Shown here: piece by piece, positions 43,689 to 57,583 of the stretch
How positions within the stretch are numbered: the stretch's first letter is position 1
Layout: each line of letters starts with the position of its first letter
Assembly (NCBI RefSeq): GCF_001865065.1
Contig: NZ_MJGN01000011.1
Span: 82,037-146,036 of the forward strand
DNA length: 64,000 nt
Reading direction: 5' to 3'
Origin: Curtobacterium sp. MCBA15_008
Lineage (GTDB): Bacteria > Actinomycetota > Actinomycetes > Actinomycetales > Microbacteriaceae
The notes under the pieces: generated by a model
The model's database searches: none
Told to the model about the DNA's origin: nothing
What the model saw: only the letters and a program-made list of their open reading frames with translations
Program-made: the position numbers and the translations under genes

Positions 43689-43761
43689 TGGAGCCTAGGA
43701 GAATCGAACTCCTGACATCCTGCTTGCAAAGCAGGCGCTCTACCAACTGAGCTAAGGCCCC
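43689..43761 (-). tRNA. tRNA-Ala (TGC)
   Basis: The minus strand gives acceptor GGGGCCT with AGGCTCC, anticodon loop TTTGCAA on a CCTGC/GCAGG stem, and T loop GTTCGATTC. CCA is not encoded. It lies downstream of tRNA-Ile, the usual pair after gyrA in actinobacteria. Confidence 0.96.
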
Positions 43762-43793
43762 GAGACACCCATGGTACGGATGTCGGAGGGAAG

Positions 43794-43870
43794 TGGTGGG
43801 GCTACAAGGACTTGAACCTTGGACCTCTTCGTTATCAGCGAAGCGCTCTAACCGCCTGAGCTATAGCCCC
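43794..43870 (-). tRNA. tRNA-Ile (GAT), CCA encoded
   Basis: The minus strand folds with acceptor GGGGCTA, anticodon loop CTGATAA on a CTTCG/CGAAG stem, and T loop GTTCAAGTC. CCA is encoded at 43794-43796. It is 32 bases upstream of tRNA-Ala on the same strand. No rRNA genes accompany the pair. Confidence 0.96.
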
Positions 43871-43945
43871 TCAGACCGGATGAAAGCCTACCGTACCGAT
43901 CCCGGAGAACGAAATCGAGTGGTCGGCCTCATCCGGCCGGGTGTG

Positions 43946-44345
43946 TCAGTTGTTCGTGAAGCCCACGAGCAGGCCGCCCGTGATCCGCACACTGAGGTTG
44001 TAGAGGACGCTCACGATCGCGCCGAGCACAGTGCCGACGACCACGTTGAGGATGCCCACGACGATGGAGAACCCGAGCACCTGGCCCAGCGAGAACTGGT
44101 CCATGATCGAGTAGTTGTTCTGCCCGGTGACGTCCTTCAGGAGCGAGTCGATCTCGCCGAAGACACCGGTCTGGTTGAGGATGACCCACACGAGCGCCGT
44201 GGCGACGACGATCACGATGGAGCCGGCCAGGGCGATGAGGAAGCTGAGCTTCACCATCGACCAGAAGTCGACGTACACGAGCCGCAGTCGCACCTGACGG
44301 GTGCCGACGGGCCGCTTCGCCTTCTTCTGGAGCTTCTCGGCGACA

Positions 44346-44353
<8 letters not shown>
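43946..44353 (-). CDS. DUF3566 membrane protein
   Basis: This 135-residue protein has a basic head, two membrane helices (about 33-60 and 93-118) and a region between with [11 protein letters not shown], as in the DUF3566 family found immediately after gyrA in actinobacteria. Its start overlaps the gyrA stop by eight bases, so it is translationally coupled to gyrase. The function is not established. Confidence 0.9.
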
Positions 44354-47003
<2,650 letters not shown>

Positions 47004-47040
47004 GTGGCTTGGTCACCTTTCTGGTGGCCCTCCGGGCGAG

Positions 47041-47129
47041 AGCCTGGAGGCACTGGTTCCGTTCGTCGCGCCGGGCGCGACGACAGGCGGTCGGGACTGG
47101 TCGACGCGGCTGGCACCGCGCCTCCTGTC

Positions 47130-47130
<1 letters not shown>
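47041..47130. repeat. Degenerate dispersed palindrome between gyrB and gyrA
   Basis: The right arm GGCACCGCGCCTCCTGTCC (47112-47130) is nearly intact and ends on the gyrB stop codon, and AGCCTGGAGGCAC lies at 47041-47053. The left arm is eroded, with only GACAGG (47082-47087) pairing with CCTGTC. Unlike copies A and C it lies between co-directional genes, where it may partly attenuate gyrA. Confidence 0.5.
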
Positions 47131-49266
<2,136 letters not shown>

Positions 49267-49767
49267 TCAACCGTAGGTATCGCGAGGACCACGCCCCTGG
49301 ACCGTCCTGGGGCCGCGTTTCCAGGTGGGGGCGTCGGGGCCGGAAACCCGGATCGACTCGACCCCGGCTTCCGGGTGCCGCTCGGCGATGGTCGTCGTGA
49401 CGGTGCTCCGCATCAGTCGGAGCTGCGTCGCCCACGCCGTCGAGTCGCACCGGATGACCAGTGCGCCGTCGTCGATCGTCATCGGACGGGAGTGCTTCGC
49501 GAGTTCGTCGCCGACCACCGCGGGCCAGTCGACGAAGAGCTCGGACCGGGCGAGCGGCTCCGTCCATCCGAGTTCCTGGGCGAGGGAACCGACGACGTCG
49601 CCGAGGCCCTTCGGCTCACGACCGCGGCCGTACGGCACGGAGTCCGGGTCGAGTGCGCTCATCCGCCGTCGCCGCGCGTCGACACCGCGCTTCGACGGGT
49701 CGCCGAAGACGGCACGGAGGTGGCGGTACGCGCGGGAGGGCTCGGTGGGCTTCCATGGCTTCGGCAT
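49267..49767 (-). CDS. dciA: DUF721 protein, DciA-like helicase loader
   Basis: This 166-residue protein has the DUF721 core (VVGSLAQELGW, WPAVVGDELAKHSRP, GALVIRCDSTAWATQLR, about 55-135) between a basic head and a basic tail. DciA recruits the replicative helicase in bacteria lacking DnaC. Its ATG shares one base with the recF stop. Position between recF and gyrB matches other actinobacteria. Confidence 0.9.
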   Translation of the reverse strand: MPKPWKPTEPSRAYRHLRAVFGDPSKRGVDARRRRMSALDPDSVPYGRGREPKGLGDVVGSLAQELGWTEPLARSELFVDWPAVVGDELAKHSRPMTIDDGALVIRCDSTAWATQLRLMRSTVTTTIAERHPEAGVESIRVSGPDAPTWKRGPRTVQGRGPRDTYG

Positions 49768-51068
49768 CAGGCGCCCACCCCCGTCGGATCGGGTGCCGTC
49801 GCGTCGTCCGCGGTGGCCGCGTCGGCCGCTGCCGTCGCGTCGGGTGCTGCCGTCGCGTCGTCCGCGGTGGCCATCGGACTGGAGGAGCGGCTCGCCGCCG
49901 CCTCGTCGGTCACGATGGTGCCGGCCTCGATCCGGACGGTGTGCGCGGCCAGCTGTCCGGGAACGTCGCCGAACACCGCCGCGGTGATGAGCACCTGTTC
50001 GTAGTCGGCGACCGCACCGGCCAGGCGCTCCCGACGGGATTCGTCGAGTTCGGCGAAGACATCGTCGAGGATGATGATCGGGTCGCCGAGGCTGGACTCG
50101 GCCCGGAGGATCGAGGCGCTGGCGAGCTGGATCGCGAGCGCGAAGGACCACGATTCGCCGTGACTCGCGTACCCGCGTGCAGGTAACCCGTTCAGCTGGA
50201 AGAGAACGTCGTCCCGGTGCGGTCCGACGAGCGTCAACCCGCGGTCGAGCTCGTCCCGTCGGCGCCGTTCCAGCGCCGCGCGGAAGGCGTCGGCGGCCGC
50301 GGTCACCGAGACCGGTTCGTCCGGCGTCCCGAGCACCGGGTCCGTCGCGTTCGCGTCCTCGGGGTCGCCGCCCCGGACGCTCAGCACGCCCGCGATCGAC
50401 GCTTCGTGCCGTTCGCCGGCGACGGTCGCGTACGCCTCGGCGACGAAGGGCGCCAGTCGACGGGTCAGGTGGTCGCGCGCAGCGATGATCTCCGCCCCGA
50501 AGGCCACGAGCCGGTCGTCCCAGACATCGAGCGTCGCGAGGGAGCCGGACTTCGCCCCGGTCGCCCGTGCCGACTTCAGCAGGGTGTTCCGTTGGCGGAG
50601 CGTCCGGTCGTAGTCGGCGAGGACGCCCTGCATGCGCGGCGCGATCTGACCGAGGAGCTCGTCGAGCATCCGGCGCCGCCCGGCCGGCTCACCGCGGACG
50701 AGTGCGAGGTCCTCGGGTGCGAAGAGCACGCTCGTGCAGTACCGCGGGAGCTCCCGGGGCTTGATCGCCGAGCGGTTGACCTGCGCCCGGTTCGCCCCGG
50801 TGCGGTTGATCTGCACCTCGGCGAGGATGCTCCGGTCCTCGTGCGCGAGCCGCGCGCGGACGACCGCCGCGTCGCAGCCCTGCCGCACGAGTGCCGCGTC
50901 GGTGGGGACGCGGTGCGAGCCGAGGGTGGAGAGGTACCCGATCGCCTCGACCAGGTTGGTCTTGCCCTGGCCGTTCCGTCCGACGAACAGGTTCGGCCCG
51001 CGTGCGAGGTCGACGTCCGCCTCCCGGTAGTTCCGGAAGTCGGTGAGCTGGAGATGGTCGACGTGCAC
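49767..51068 (-). CDS. recF: DNA replication and repair protein RecF
   Basis: This 433-residue SMC-like ATPase has Walker A GRNGQGKTN (about 30-38), a signature region and Walker B IILDDVFAELD. It loads RecA at gaps. The GTG start begins with HLQLTDFRNYR, the normal RecF opening. The last 40 residues are an Ala/Asp/Thr-rich tail encoded by a 25-base exact direct repeat (49794-49818 and 49848-49872), beyond the usual RecF length of about 360-400. Confidence 0.95.
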   Translation of the reverse strand: MHVDHLQLTDFRNYREADVDLARGPNLFVGRNGQGKTNLVEAIGYLSTLGSHRVPTDAALVRQGCDAAVVRARLAHEDRSILAEVQINRTGANRAQVNRSAIKPRELPRYCTSVLFAPEDLALVRGEPAGRRRMLDELLGQIAPRMQGVLADYDRTLRQRNTLLKSARATGAKSGSLATLDVWDDRLVAFGAEIIAARDHLTRRLAPFVAEAYATVAGERHEASIAGVLSVRGGDPEDANATDPVLGTPDEPVSVTAAADAFRAALERRRRDELDRGLTLVGPHRDDVLFQLNGLPARGYASHGESWSFALAIQLASASILRAESSLGDPIIILDDVFAELDESRRERLAGAVADYEQVLITAAVFGDVPGQLAAHTVRIEAGTIVTDEAAASRSSSPMATADDATAAPDATAAADAATADDATAPDPTGVGA

Positions 51069-51106
51069 GCGGGCCGATACGGGTCGAGGTGGTTACCTCG
51101 GCAGGA

Positions 51107-51994
51107 CTACGCCTTCTTGACGGCGTGACCGCCGAACTGGTTGCGGAGCGCCGCGACGGCCTTCATCGTCGGGGACGCACTGCCCTGACGTGAGACGAAG
51201 CGGGCGAAGATCGACGCCGAGAGCGCGGGCATCGGCACCGCGAGCTCGATGCCCTCTTCCAGCGTCCAGCGGCCCTCGCCCGAGTCCTCGACGTAGCCCT
51301 CGAGCTCGTCGAGCTTCGGGTCCTCGTTGAGGGCGAGCACCATGAGGTCGAGCAGCCAGGAGCGCACGACGGTGCCGCGCTGCCATCCGGCGAAGACGGC
51401 GGGGACGTCGTGGATGATGTCCTTCGCCTCGAGGAGCTCGTAGCCCTCGCCGTACGCCTGCATGATCGCGTACTCGATGCCGTTGTGGACCATCTTCGCG
51501 TAGTGACCGGCGCCGATCGGGCCGGCGTGCGAGAAGCCCTCTTCGCGCGGGCCCTCGGGGCGGAGCGCGTCGAAGACCGGCATGGCGAACTCGACGTCCT
51601 TGACGTCACCGCCGACCATGAGGCCGTAGCCGTTGTCCTTGCCCCAGACGCCACCGGAGACGCCGGCGTCCATGTAGCGGATGCCCTTGGCGCCGAGCTG
51701 CGCGGCGTGGACGGTGTCGTCCAGCCACTTCGAGTTGCCGCCGTCGATGACCAGGTCGCCCTCGGCGAGGACGCCGGCGAGCTCGGTGATCACGTCGTCG
51801 GTGATCTTGCCGTGCGGGACCATGACCCACACGAGCTTCTGGCCCTCGGGGAGCGCTGCCGCGAGGTCGGCGAGGCTGGCCACATCGGAGACGGCGGGGT
51901 TCGCGTCGTACCCGGTGACCTCGATGCCTGCGTTGCGGAGACGGGCACGCATGTTGTTGCCCATGCGACCGAGGCCGACAAGACCGATGTGCAT
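51107..51994 (-). CDS. gnd: 6-phosphogluconate dehydrogenase, decarboxylating, short form
   Basis: This 295-residue enzyme has the NAD(P) motif GLVGLGRMG, the GGNSKW substrate loop and catalytic Lys in HYAKMVHNGIEY. It converts 6-phosphogluconate to ribulose 5-phosphate. It is the short type, about 300 residues rather than 470, common in actinobacteria and often NAD-linked. Its place between dnaN and recF is conserved in the phylum. Confidence 0.94.
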   Translation of the reverse strand: MHIGLVGLGRMGNNMRARLRNAGIEVTGYDANPAVSDVASLADLAAALPEGQKLVWVMVPHGKITDDVITELAGVLAEGDLVIDGGNSKWLDDTVHAAQLGAKGIRYMDAGVSGGVWGKDNGYGLMVGGDVKDVEFAMPVFDALRPEGPREEGFSHAGPIGAGHYAKMVHNGIEYAIMQAYGEGYELLEAKDIIHDVPAVFAGWQRGTVVRSWLLDLMVLALNEDPKLDELEGYVEDSGEGRWTLEEGIELAVPMPALSASIFARFVSRQGSASPTMKAVAALRNQFGGHAVKKA

Positions 51995-52064
51995 GATTTC
52001 CTCTTCTGTTCGTCGTCGCGCTGATGCAGGGATGGCGCGTCAGCGCAGTGTTCGGCTGTTGCGC

Positions 52065-53219
52065 TTACCGCAGCAGGAGATTGGGCTGCAGCAGGTACCG
52101 GTATCCGTCCGCTGCCGGGGCCTCTTGCGAGGTCTGACCGGTGATGAGCACCGGACCCGGCTTGTTGGGGTTCTCCGTCTTGGTGAAGGAGATACGGACG
52201 AACTCGGAGTGCACCGCATTCAACCCGTCCAGGAGGAACGCGGGCTTCAGGGAGACCACCGTTTCCTCACCGGTCAGCAACGCACTGATCGACTCTGACG
52301 CCTGCGCTTGTTCGGAACCGATCGCCTCGAGCGTGAGCCCGTCGACCGTGAAGGAGAACCGGAGCGCGGCTTCGCGCTCCAGGACGAGGGAAACCCGTCG
52401 GACCGCCTCGACCAGTTCCGCGGTGTTGATCACCGCGTGGTCCTGCACGGTCTCGGGGAAGAGTCGGCGCACCGGCGGGTAGTTGCCCTTGATGAGCAGC
52501 GACGTCACCGTCTTGTCGTCGGCGTGGAACGCGATGAGCTCGCGTTCGGAGGACCCGCTGATGGACACCGAGACCGTGGACGCCGAACCGAAGGTGCGGC
52601 CGACCTCCTGCAGGGTGCGGGCCGGCACGAGTGCGTGCAGCGGTGCGCTCTCGGTCTCGCCGGTGCGGCCGGAGTCCCACTGGATCGTGCGCACGGCGAC
52701 GCGGTAGCGGTCGGTCGCGATGAGGGAGACGTCGTGGTCCCCGACCTCGAGCTGCACGCCGGTGATCACCGGTGTGACGTCGTCGCGGCTGGCGGCGACG
52801 GCCACCTGGGACACCGCTTCGGAGAACGCGTCGCCGGGGATGACACCGGTCTGCGCACCGATCTCCGGGAGGGTGGGGTACTCCTCGACCGGCATCGACA
52901 GCAGCGTGAAGTGCGCCGAGCCGCAGCTGACCGAGATCTTGGCGTCCTCGGTGGTGAAGGTCACCGGGGCGTTCGGCAGGCGGCTCGCGATGTCGTTCAG
53001 CAGCCGGCCCGAGACGAGCACGGTGCCGGGATCGTCGATCTGCGCGGTGATGGACGTCTGTGCCGAGACCTCGTAGTCGAACGAGGAGAGCGTGAGCCGG
53101 TCGCCCTCGGCGTGGATGAGGACGCCCGAGAGGATCGGGAGGGTCGTGCGCTGTGGGAGGAGTTTCACCGCGAAGGAGACGGCTTCGGAGAAGACGTCCC
53201 GGTTGACCTCGAACTTCAC
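52065..53219 (-). CDS. dnaN: DNA polymerase III sliding clamp
   Basis: This 384-residue clamp has the three-domain beta fold with family segments such as LPILSGVLI, FTLLSMPVEEYP and a C-terminal YLLQPNLLLR. A ring of two clamps the polymerase to DNA. The GTG at 53219 begins VKFEVNRD, the expected N-terminus; upstream in-frame codons run into the origin. The LQPNL end is where most clamp-binding partners dock. Confidence 0.96.
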   Translation of the reverse strand: MKFEVNRDVFSEAVSFAVKLLPQRTTLPILSGVLIHAEGDRLTLSSFDYEVSAQTSITAQIDDPGTVLVSGRLLNDIASRLPNAPVTFTTEDAKISVSCGSAHFTLLSMPVEEYPTLPEIGAQTGVIPGDAFSEAVSQVAVAASRDDVTPVITGVQLEVGDHDVSLIATDRYRVAVRTIQWDSGRTGETESAPLHALVPARTLQEVGRTFGSASTVSVSISGSSERELIAFHADDKTVTSLLIKGNYPPVRRLFPETVQDHAVINTAELVEAVRRVSLVLEREAALRFSFTVDGLTLEAIGSEQAQASESISALLTGEETVVSLKPAFLLDGLNAVHSEFVRISFTKTENPNKPGPVLITGQTSQEAPAADGYRYLLQPNLLLR

Positions 53220-53715
53220 AGCTGGAACCCCTGTCGATCGGTTGGACTGTCCGGCCGCCCCATTGTGGCACAGCCCGGCGGAGCCAGGATTTCTTGTCAT
53301 CCCGCCGTCCACAAGGTTGGCCCATTGAGATCAATCGTTAACCAGGAGTAATGGTGTTAACGCCTGTGCACACTGTGGATAACCCTGTTGATGCCGCTCG
53401 GCGACAGGGAACTACAACCGTGTGACTTGTGAGCGGCGTGTGGGCGGCCTCTGGATGAGTGAATCTCAGGTATCCACTTCCATCCCCAGTTTCCACAGTT
53501 GCCCCTCCACCTGTGAACAACCGGGCGGCGTGTCCTCCACAGTTATCCACAGGCTTTCCACACTGTGAGAAGTCCGGTGCATGGAACCGTCTCAGATGGT
53601 GGATGCGCGCCAAGGTGGGCCGATCCGATGGTCGCCGGTCGTGCCTCCAGGCCTGGTCGACCCGATCTCGGACCGACGTGACCAGCGCGTCGGGAGACGG
53701 ATCCCGGGACCGCGA
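53220..53715. other. oriC: Chromosomal origin of replication (oriC)
   Basis: The dnaA-dnaN intergenic region holds perfect DnaA boxes at 53374-53382 (inverse TTATCCACA) and 53543-53551, with near matches at 53489-53497, 53512-53520 (inverse), 53533-53541 and 53554-53562. An AT-richer stretch with GTTAACCAGG and GTGTTAACG lies at 53337-53362. The dnaA-dnaN position is the standard actinobacterial origin. A half copy of the dispersed palindrome (CGTGCCTCCAGGCC) lies at 53640-53653. Confidence 0.9.
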
Positions 53716-55182
53716 TCAGCGGTAGCGGCGGTCCTGCTTGATGCGGCTCGTGAGTTCGGTGACCTGGTTGTAGATCGACCGACGCTCCTTCATCAGCTCG
53801 GTGATCTTCTTGTTCGCGTACATGACCGTGGTGTGGTCGCGGTTGCCGAACAGCTGCCCGATCTTCGGCAGGGACAGGCTCGTGAGCTCGCGGCACAGGT
53901 ACATCGCGATCTGTCGTGCGGTGGCGATCGCCTGCGAGCGGGACGAGCCGTAGAGGTCGTCCACGGAGAGCTTGAAGTACTCCGCGGTGTGGTTGATGAT
54001 GTCCGTCGGCGCGACCACGTTGTCGTCGTCGAGGGTGATCAGGTCCTTCAGGACGGTCTGCACGAGCGCCATGTCGACGGCCGTGCGATTGAGGCTCGCG
54101 AACGCGGTGACGCGGATGAGCGTCCCCTCGAGCTCGCGGATGTTGCTCGACACCTTCGACGCCATGAACTCGAGGATGTCGTCCGGCACCTGCAGGTGGT
54201 CGGACTGCGCCTTCTTGCGGAGGATCGCGATGCGCGTCTCGAGCTCGGGCGCCTGCACGTCGGTGATGAGACCCCACTCGAAGCGCGAGCGCATCCGGTC
54301 CTCGAACCCGGTCAGGTGCTTCGGTGCGACGTCGGACGTGATGACCACCTGCTTGTTGTGGTCGTGCAGCGTGTTGAAGGTGTGGAAGAACGCTTCCTGC
54401 GTCGAGTCCTTGCCCTGGAGGAACTGGATGTCGTCGATCAGCAGGATGTCGATGTCGCGGTACCGCTGCTGGAACTGGTTCGAGCGGTTGTTCGCGATCG
54501 AGTTGATGAAGTCGTTCGTGAACTCCTCGCTGGACACGTACCGGACCCGGATCCCCGGGTAGAGGCTCTCGGCGTAGTGGCCGATCGCGTGCAGGAGGTG
54601 GGTCTTGCCGAGACCGGAGTCCCCGTAGATGAAGAGGGGGTTGTAGGCCTTGGCCGGGGCCTCGGCGACCGCGACCGCCGCGGCGTGCGCGAAGCGGTTC
54701 GACGAGCCGATGACGAAGTTGTCGAAGTTGTACTTCGGGTTGAGGCGGGACTCGGGTCGGCCGCCGGTGCCCGGGGAGTCGATCTGGCTCGGGACGAAGG
54801 GCGCCTCGATGTACTGCCGGGGTGCGGCGCTCTGCTCGACGGGCTGCTGCACGGGCTCCGCGTACTCGGGGACGTGCGACGCGACGGTCGGGTCGACCCG
54901 GGGCTCGGACGCCATGTCCGGGTTCACGGTGATGGCGAAGTTCGCGACCGTGTCGTCACCGATGCGGGAGACGGCCTCGGTGATCGGGATCCGGATGCGC
55001 TGTTCGAGCATGCCGCGGGTGAGGTCGTTCGGGACTTCGAGGTAGAGGGTGCCGGCGAGGACGCCCTTCGGTTCGACCAGGTGGAGGAAGCCCTGCAGCT
55101 GCGGGGTGACGCGGTCGTCCTCGGAGAGGAGTCCGAGGACCGATGACCAGAGGTCCTCGACGGGGTCGGCCGGCATCGTCAT
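53716..55182 (-). CDS. dnaA: Chromosomal replication initiator DnaA
   Basis: This 488-residue AAA+ protein has an N-terminal helicase-interaction domain (1-85), a variable linker rich in Gln/Pro, Walker A GDSGLGKT (187-194), Walker B LLIDD (247-251) and the C-terminal box-binding domain with NRDHTTVMYA. The ATG at 55182 is preceded by AGGAGA; further in-frame codons upstream run through DnaA-box repeats and are not coding. DnaA boxes lie on both sides, so autoregulation is likely. Confidence 0.97.
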   Translation of the reverse strand: MTMPADPVEDLWSSVLGLLSEDDRVTPQLQGFLHLVEPKGVLAGTLYLEVPNDLTRGMLEQRIRIPITEAVSRIGDDTVANFAITVNPDMASEPRVDPTVASHVPEYAEPVQQPVEQSAAPRQYIEAPFVPSQIDSPGTGGRPESRLNPKYNFDNFVIGSSNRFAHAAAVAVAEAPAKAYNPLFIYGDSGLGKTHLLHAIGHYAESLYPGIRVRYVSSEEFTNDFINSIANNRSNQFQQRYRDIDILLIDDIQFLQGKDSTQEAFFHTFNTLHDHNKQVVITSDVAPKHLTGFEDRMRSRFEWGLITDVQAPELETRIAILRKKAQSDHLQVPDDILEFMASKVSSNIRELEGTLIRVTAFASLNRTAVDMALVQTVLKDLITLDDDNVVAPTDIINHTAEYFKLSVDDLYGSSRSQAIATARQIAMYLCRELTSLSLPKIGQLFGNRDHTTVMYANKKITELMKERRSIYNQVTELTSRIKQDRRYR

Positions 55183-55675
55183 GTCGCGCTCGTCTCCTGG
55201 TCTTGTGTCGTACGGGGGCCGTTCCGGGCCGCGCTCGACCGGCGTGTCTTCCGGCGGGGCGTCCGTGTCCGGGCGGCTTCTTCGACGGCCCGGACCGCGT
55301 GTCGCCCCGCGAGTGGTCCACAGGGTTGTCCACAGTCTTGTCCACGTCCGCCGGGTGGTGCACGTCGGGGAGACTCCCCCGTCCTGCCGGGCAACAGGCG
55401 GATCGATCACACCACTGTAAAGGACCGGGGCGCGTCGTACCGAACGCACGTTTTCCCCAGTGTGGATAATGATCGTGCGCAGCCCTTCCGCGCAGGGGTC
55501 TGCGTCCTGCGTTTGACCTGTCCGCTGCTGTCACGTACCGTTAACCAGTTGACTGCGGCCGTTTGGTCGCGCCCATCTGCGTCGTTCGGCACCGAGCGGC
55601 GACACATACGTGACGGCTGCGCTGCGTTCCTCCCGCTGAGGACGGAACCCGGGGCAGCCATGTGGAGATCATCAT
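55183..55675. promoter_or_regulatory. dnaA/rpmH divergent promoter region with DnaA boxes
   Basis: TGGTCCACA (55314-55322), TTGTCCACA (55326-55334) and TTGTCCACG (55338-55346) form a triplet at 12-base spacing, and an inverse TTATCCACA lies at 55461-55469. They lie between dnaA and rpmH, where DnaA could repress itself. No further gene is seen. Confidence 0.75.
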
Positions 55676-55813
55676 GAGCAAGCGCACCTTCCAGCCGAAC
55701 AACCGTCGTCGTGCCAAGAAGCACGGCTTCCGTGCCCGCATGCGCACCCGCGCCGGCCGCGCCATCCTCGCCGCGCGTCGTTCCAAGGGCCGCACCGAGC
55801 TCAGCGCCTGAAC
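55676..55813 (+). CDS. rpmH: Large ribosomal subunit protein bL34
   Basis: The ATG at 55676 opens a 45-residue, very basic protein ([19 protein letters not shown] onward) ending KGRTELSA, a full match to the bL34 pattern. It is too short to be listed among long frames but is unmistakable. It is divergent from dnaA and heads the rnpA-yidD-yidC-jag-rsmG-parAB run. Confidence 0.98.
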
Positions 55814-55872
55814 GAGCCTCACCTGACCGGACTCCGTCCGGTCCGGTCCCGGCTGGGAATCTGGTAGCGATC

Positions 55873-56235
55873 GTGCTGGCTCGTGCCAACCGCATCGTCC
55901 GTGGTGACGACTACCGGTCCGTCGTGCGTCGTGGTCGCAGGAGCGCCACGGCGCACGCCGTCGTATCGGTGGTCCGTCGCACCACCGACGACGGCACGGT
56001 CGACCCAGGGCCGACCCGGTTCGGCTTCATCGTCGCCAAGACGGTCGGGAACGCGGTGACGCGGAACCTGGTCAGGCGTCGCCTCAAGGCGATCGCGCAC
56101 GGGCTGCTGCCGGACGTCCCCGTCGGGTACGACGTGGTGGTCCGCGCACTGCCAGCCGCTGCGCAGGCCGGATGGCCTACCCTGCTCGAAGACGTCTCGC
56201 GCTCCTGCGCGCGTGGTGTGGAGAAGGCAGCATGA
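55873..56235 (+). CDS. rnpA: Ribonuclease P protein component
   Basis: This 120-residue protein binds the RNase P RNA and helps process tRNA 5' ends. The RNR signature appears as AVTRNLVRRRLKA. The GTG at 55873 (VLARANRIVRGDDY) is the expected N-terminus. The stop overlaps the yidD start by ATGA. Confidence 0.94.
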   Translation: MLARANRIVRGDDYRSVVRRGRRSATAHAVVSVVRRTTDDGTVDPGPTRFGFIVAKTVGNAVTRNLVRRRLKAIAHGLLPDVPVGYDVVVRALPAAAQAGWPTLLEDVSRSCARGVEKAA

Positions 56236-56606
56236 ACCCGTTGACCCGCCTCGCCTGGGGCATCGCGTTGCTCCCGCGCAACGCGTGCGTAGTCGTGCTG
56301 CGTGCGTACCGGGCTGTCATCTCCCCGCTGTACGGGAACGTCTGCCGCTACCACCCCTCGTGTTCGCGGTACGCGCTCGAAGCCATCCAGCAGTACGGCG
56401 TGGTCCGCGGATCGGCGATGGGCGCATGGCGCATCGCCCGGTGCAACCCCTGGGCAGCCGGGGGCATCGACGACGTCCGTACGCGGCGTCGCCCCTACGA
56501 CGTCAACCGGTTCGGGTTCGTGCTCGCACCGAACCCGCAGCAGCCGCAGACCGCGGTCGGGACTCCCCTCCCGGTCCTGCTCCCCCAGCGCACTCGAAAG
56601 GCGTGA
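56232..56606 (+). CDS. yidD: Membrane protein insertion efficiency factor YidD
   Basis: This 124-residue protein has the diagnostic YRAVISPLYG, YHPSCSRYALEA and GGIDDV segments with three conserved cysteines. It associates with the membrane and assists YidC. The C-terminal tail is about 40 residues longer than the E. coli form. The start lies within the rnpA stop. Confidence 0.94.
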   Translation: MNPLTRLAWGIALLPRNACVVVLRAYRAVISPLYGNVCRYHPSCSRYALEAIQQYGVVRGSAMGAWRIARCNPWAAGGIDDVRTRRRPYDVNRFGFVLAPNPQQPQTAVGTPLPVLLPQRTRKA

Positions 56607-56614
56607 CCGTCCCC

Positions 56615-57583
56615 ATGGACCTCATCGGTACGATCCTCTGGCCGCTCAAATGGGTGGTCTCGGCCATCCTCGTCGGCTTCCACTGGATCTTCGAGAACAT
56701 CGGCATGGACCCCGGCGCGGGGATCACCTGGGTGCTCTCGATCATCTTCCTGACCTTCGTGGTCCGCGCCGCGCTGATCCCGATCTTCGTGCGCCAGATC
56801 AAGTCGCAGCGTCGCATGCTCGAGGTCGCGCCGCAGCTGAAGAAGATCCAGGACAAGTACAAGGGCAAGAAGGACCAGTTCTCGCGTGAGGCCATGAGCC
56901 GCGAGACCATGGCGCTCTACAAGGAGACCGGGACGAACCCGCTGAGCTCCTGCCTGCCGCTGCTCATCCAGATGCCGATCTTCTTCTCGCTGTACTCGGT
57001 GCTGCACGAGGCGCAGATCAACAAGACCGGCATCGGCCTGCTCACGAACGACCTCGCCGGCTCGTTCGGCAACGCGTCGCTGTTCGGCGCTCCGCTGCAC
57101 GAGACGTTCACGAACGCCTCGGGCTGGGAAGTCCGCGCGATCGCCGGCTTCATGATCGTCGTGATGACGGCGTCGCAGTTCATCACGCAGCTGCAGCTCG
57201 TCGCGAAGAACATGTCCCCGGAGACCAAGGCGTCGCCGATGTACCGCCAGCAGAAGATGATGCTGTACATCCTCCCGCTGGTGTTCGTCATCTCGGGTCT
57301 GTCCTTCCCCCTCGGCGTCATGTTCTACTGGCTCGCCTCGAACATCTGGACGATGGCCCAGCAGTACTTCGTCATCCGCAGCATGCCGACCCCCGGGTCC
57401 GAAGCAGCCCTCGCCCGAGAGGCCCGCCTGGCGAAGAAGGCGCAGCGTCGCGGATCGGCCACCCCGGTCCTCGCCGAGGCCGGTGCCGGTGCCGGTGCGG
57501 CCGAGATCGAGGCCGTGCGTGTCACCACGCAGCGTCAGCAGCCGGTTGGCAAGAACCGCTCCAAGAAGAACGGGAAGAAGTAA
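56615..57583 (+). CDS. yidC: Membrane insertase YidC
   Basis: This 322-residue insertase has five membrane helices and the short Gram-positive-type layout without a large periplasmic domain. The core motif PIFVRQIKSQRRM carries the groove arginine, and a Lys/Arg-rich tail can contact ribosomes. ATG 56615 is chosen; a GTG at 56603 overlapping the yidD stop is the alternative but has its ribosome site too close. Jag follows without a gap. Confidence 0.94.
   Translation: MDLIGTILWPLKWVVSAILVGFHWIFENIGMDPGAGITWVLSIIFLTFVVRAALIPIFVRQIKSQRRMLEVAPQLKKIQDKYKGKKDQFSREAMSRETMALYKETGTNPLSSCLPLLIQMPIFFSLYSVLHEAQINKTGIGLLTNDLAGSFGNASLFGAPLHETFTNASGWEVRAIAGFMIVVMTASQFITQLQLVAKNMSPETKASPMYRQQKMMLYILPLVFVISGLSFPLGVMFYWLASNIWTMAQQYFVIRSMPTPGSEAALAREARLAKKAQRRGSATPVLAEAGAGAGAAEIEAVRVTTQRQQPVGKNRSKKNGKK

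Noticed and set aside
43689..43870. rRNA operon spacer, because of the tRNA-Ile/tRNA-Ala pair
   Set aside because: No 16S or 23S sequence is near; the pair after gyrA is a known actinobacterial arrangement.
53220..53312. N-terminal extension of DnaN into the origin
   Set aside because: The conserved clamp N-terminus VKFEVNRD begins at the GTG at 53219; upstream residues are not clamp-like.
55183..55449. N-terminal extension of DnaA by 89 residues
   Set aside because: The extra codons read through DnaA boxes and give Arg/Thr/Trp-rich nonsense; AGGAGA marks the start at 55182.
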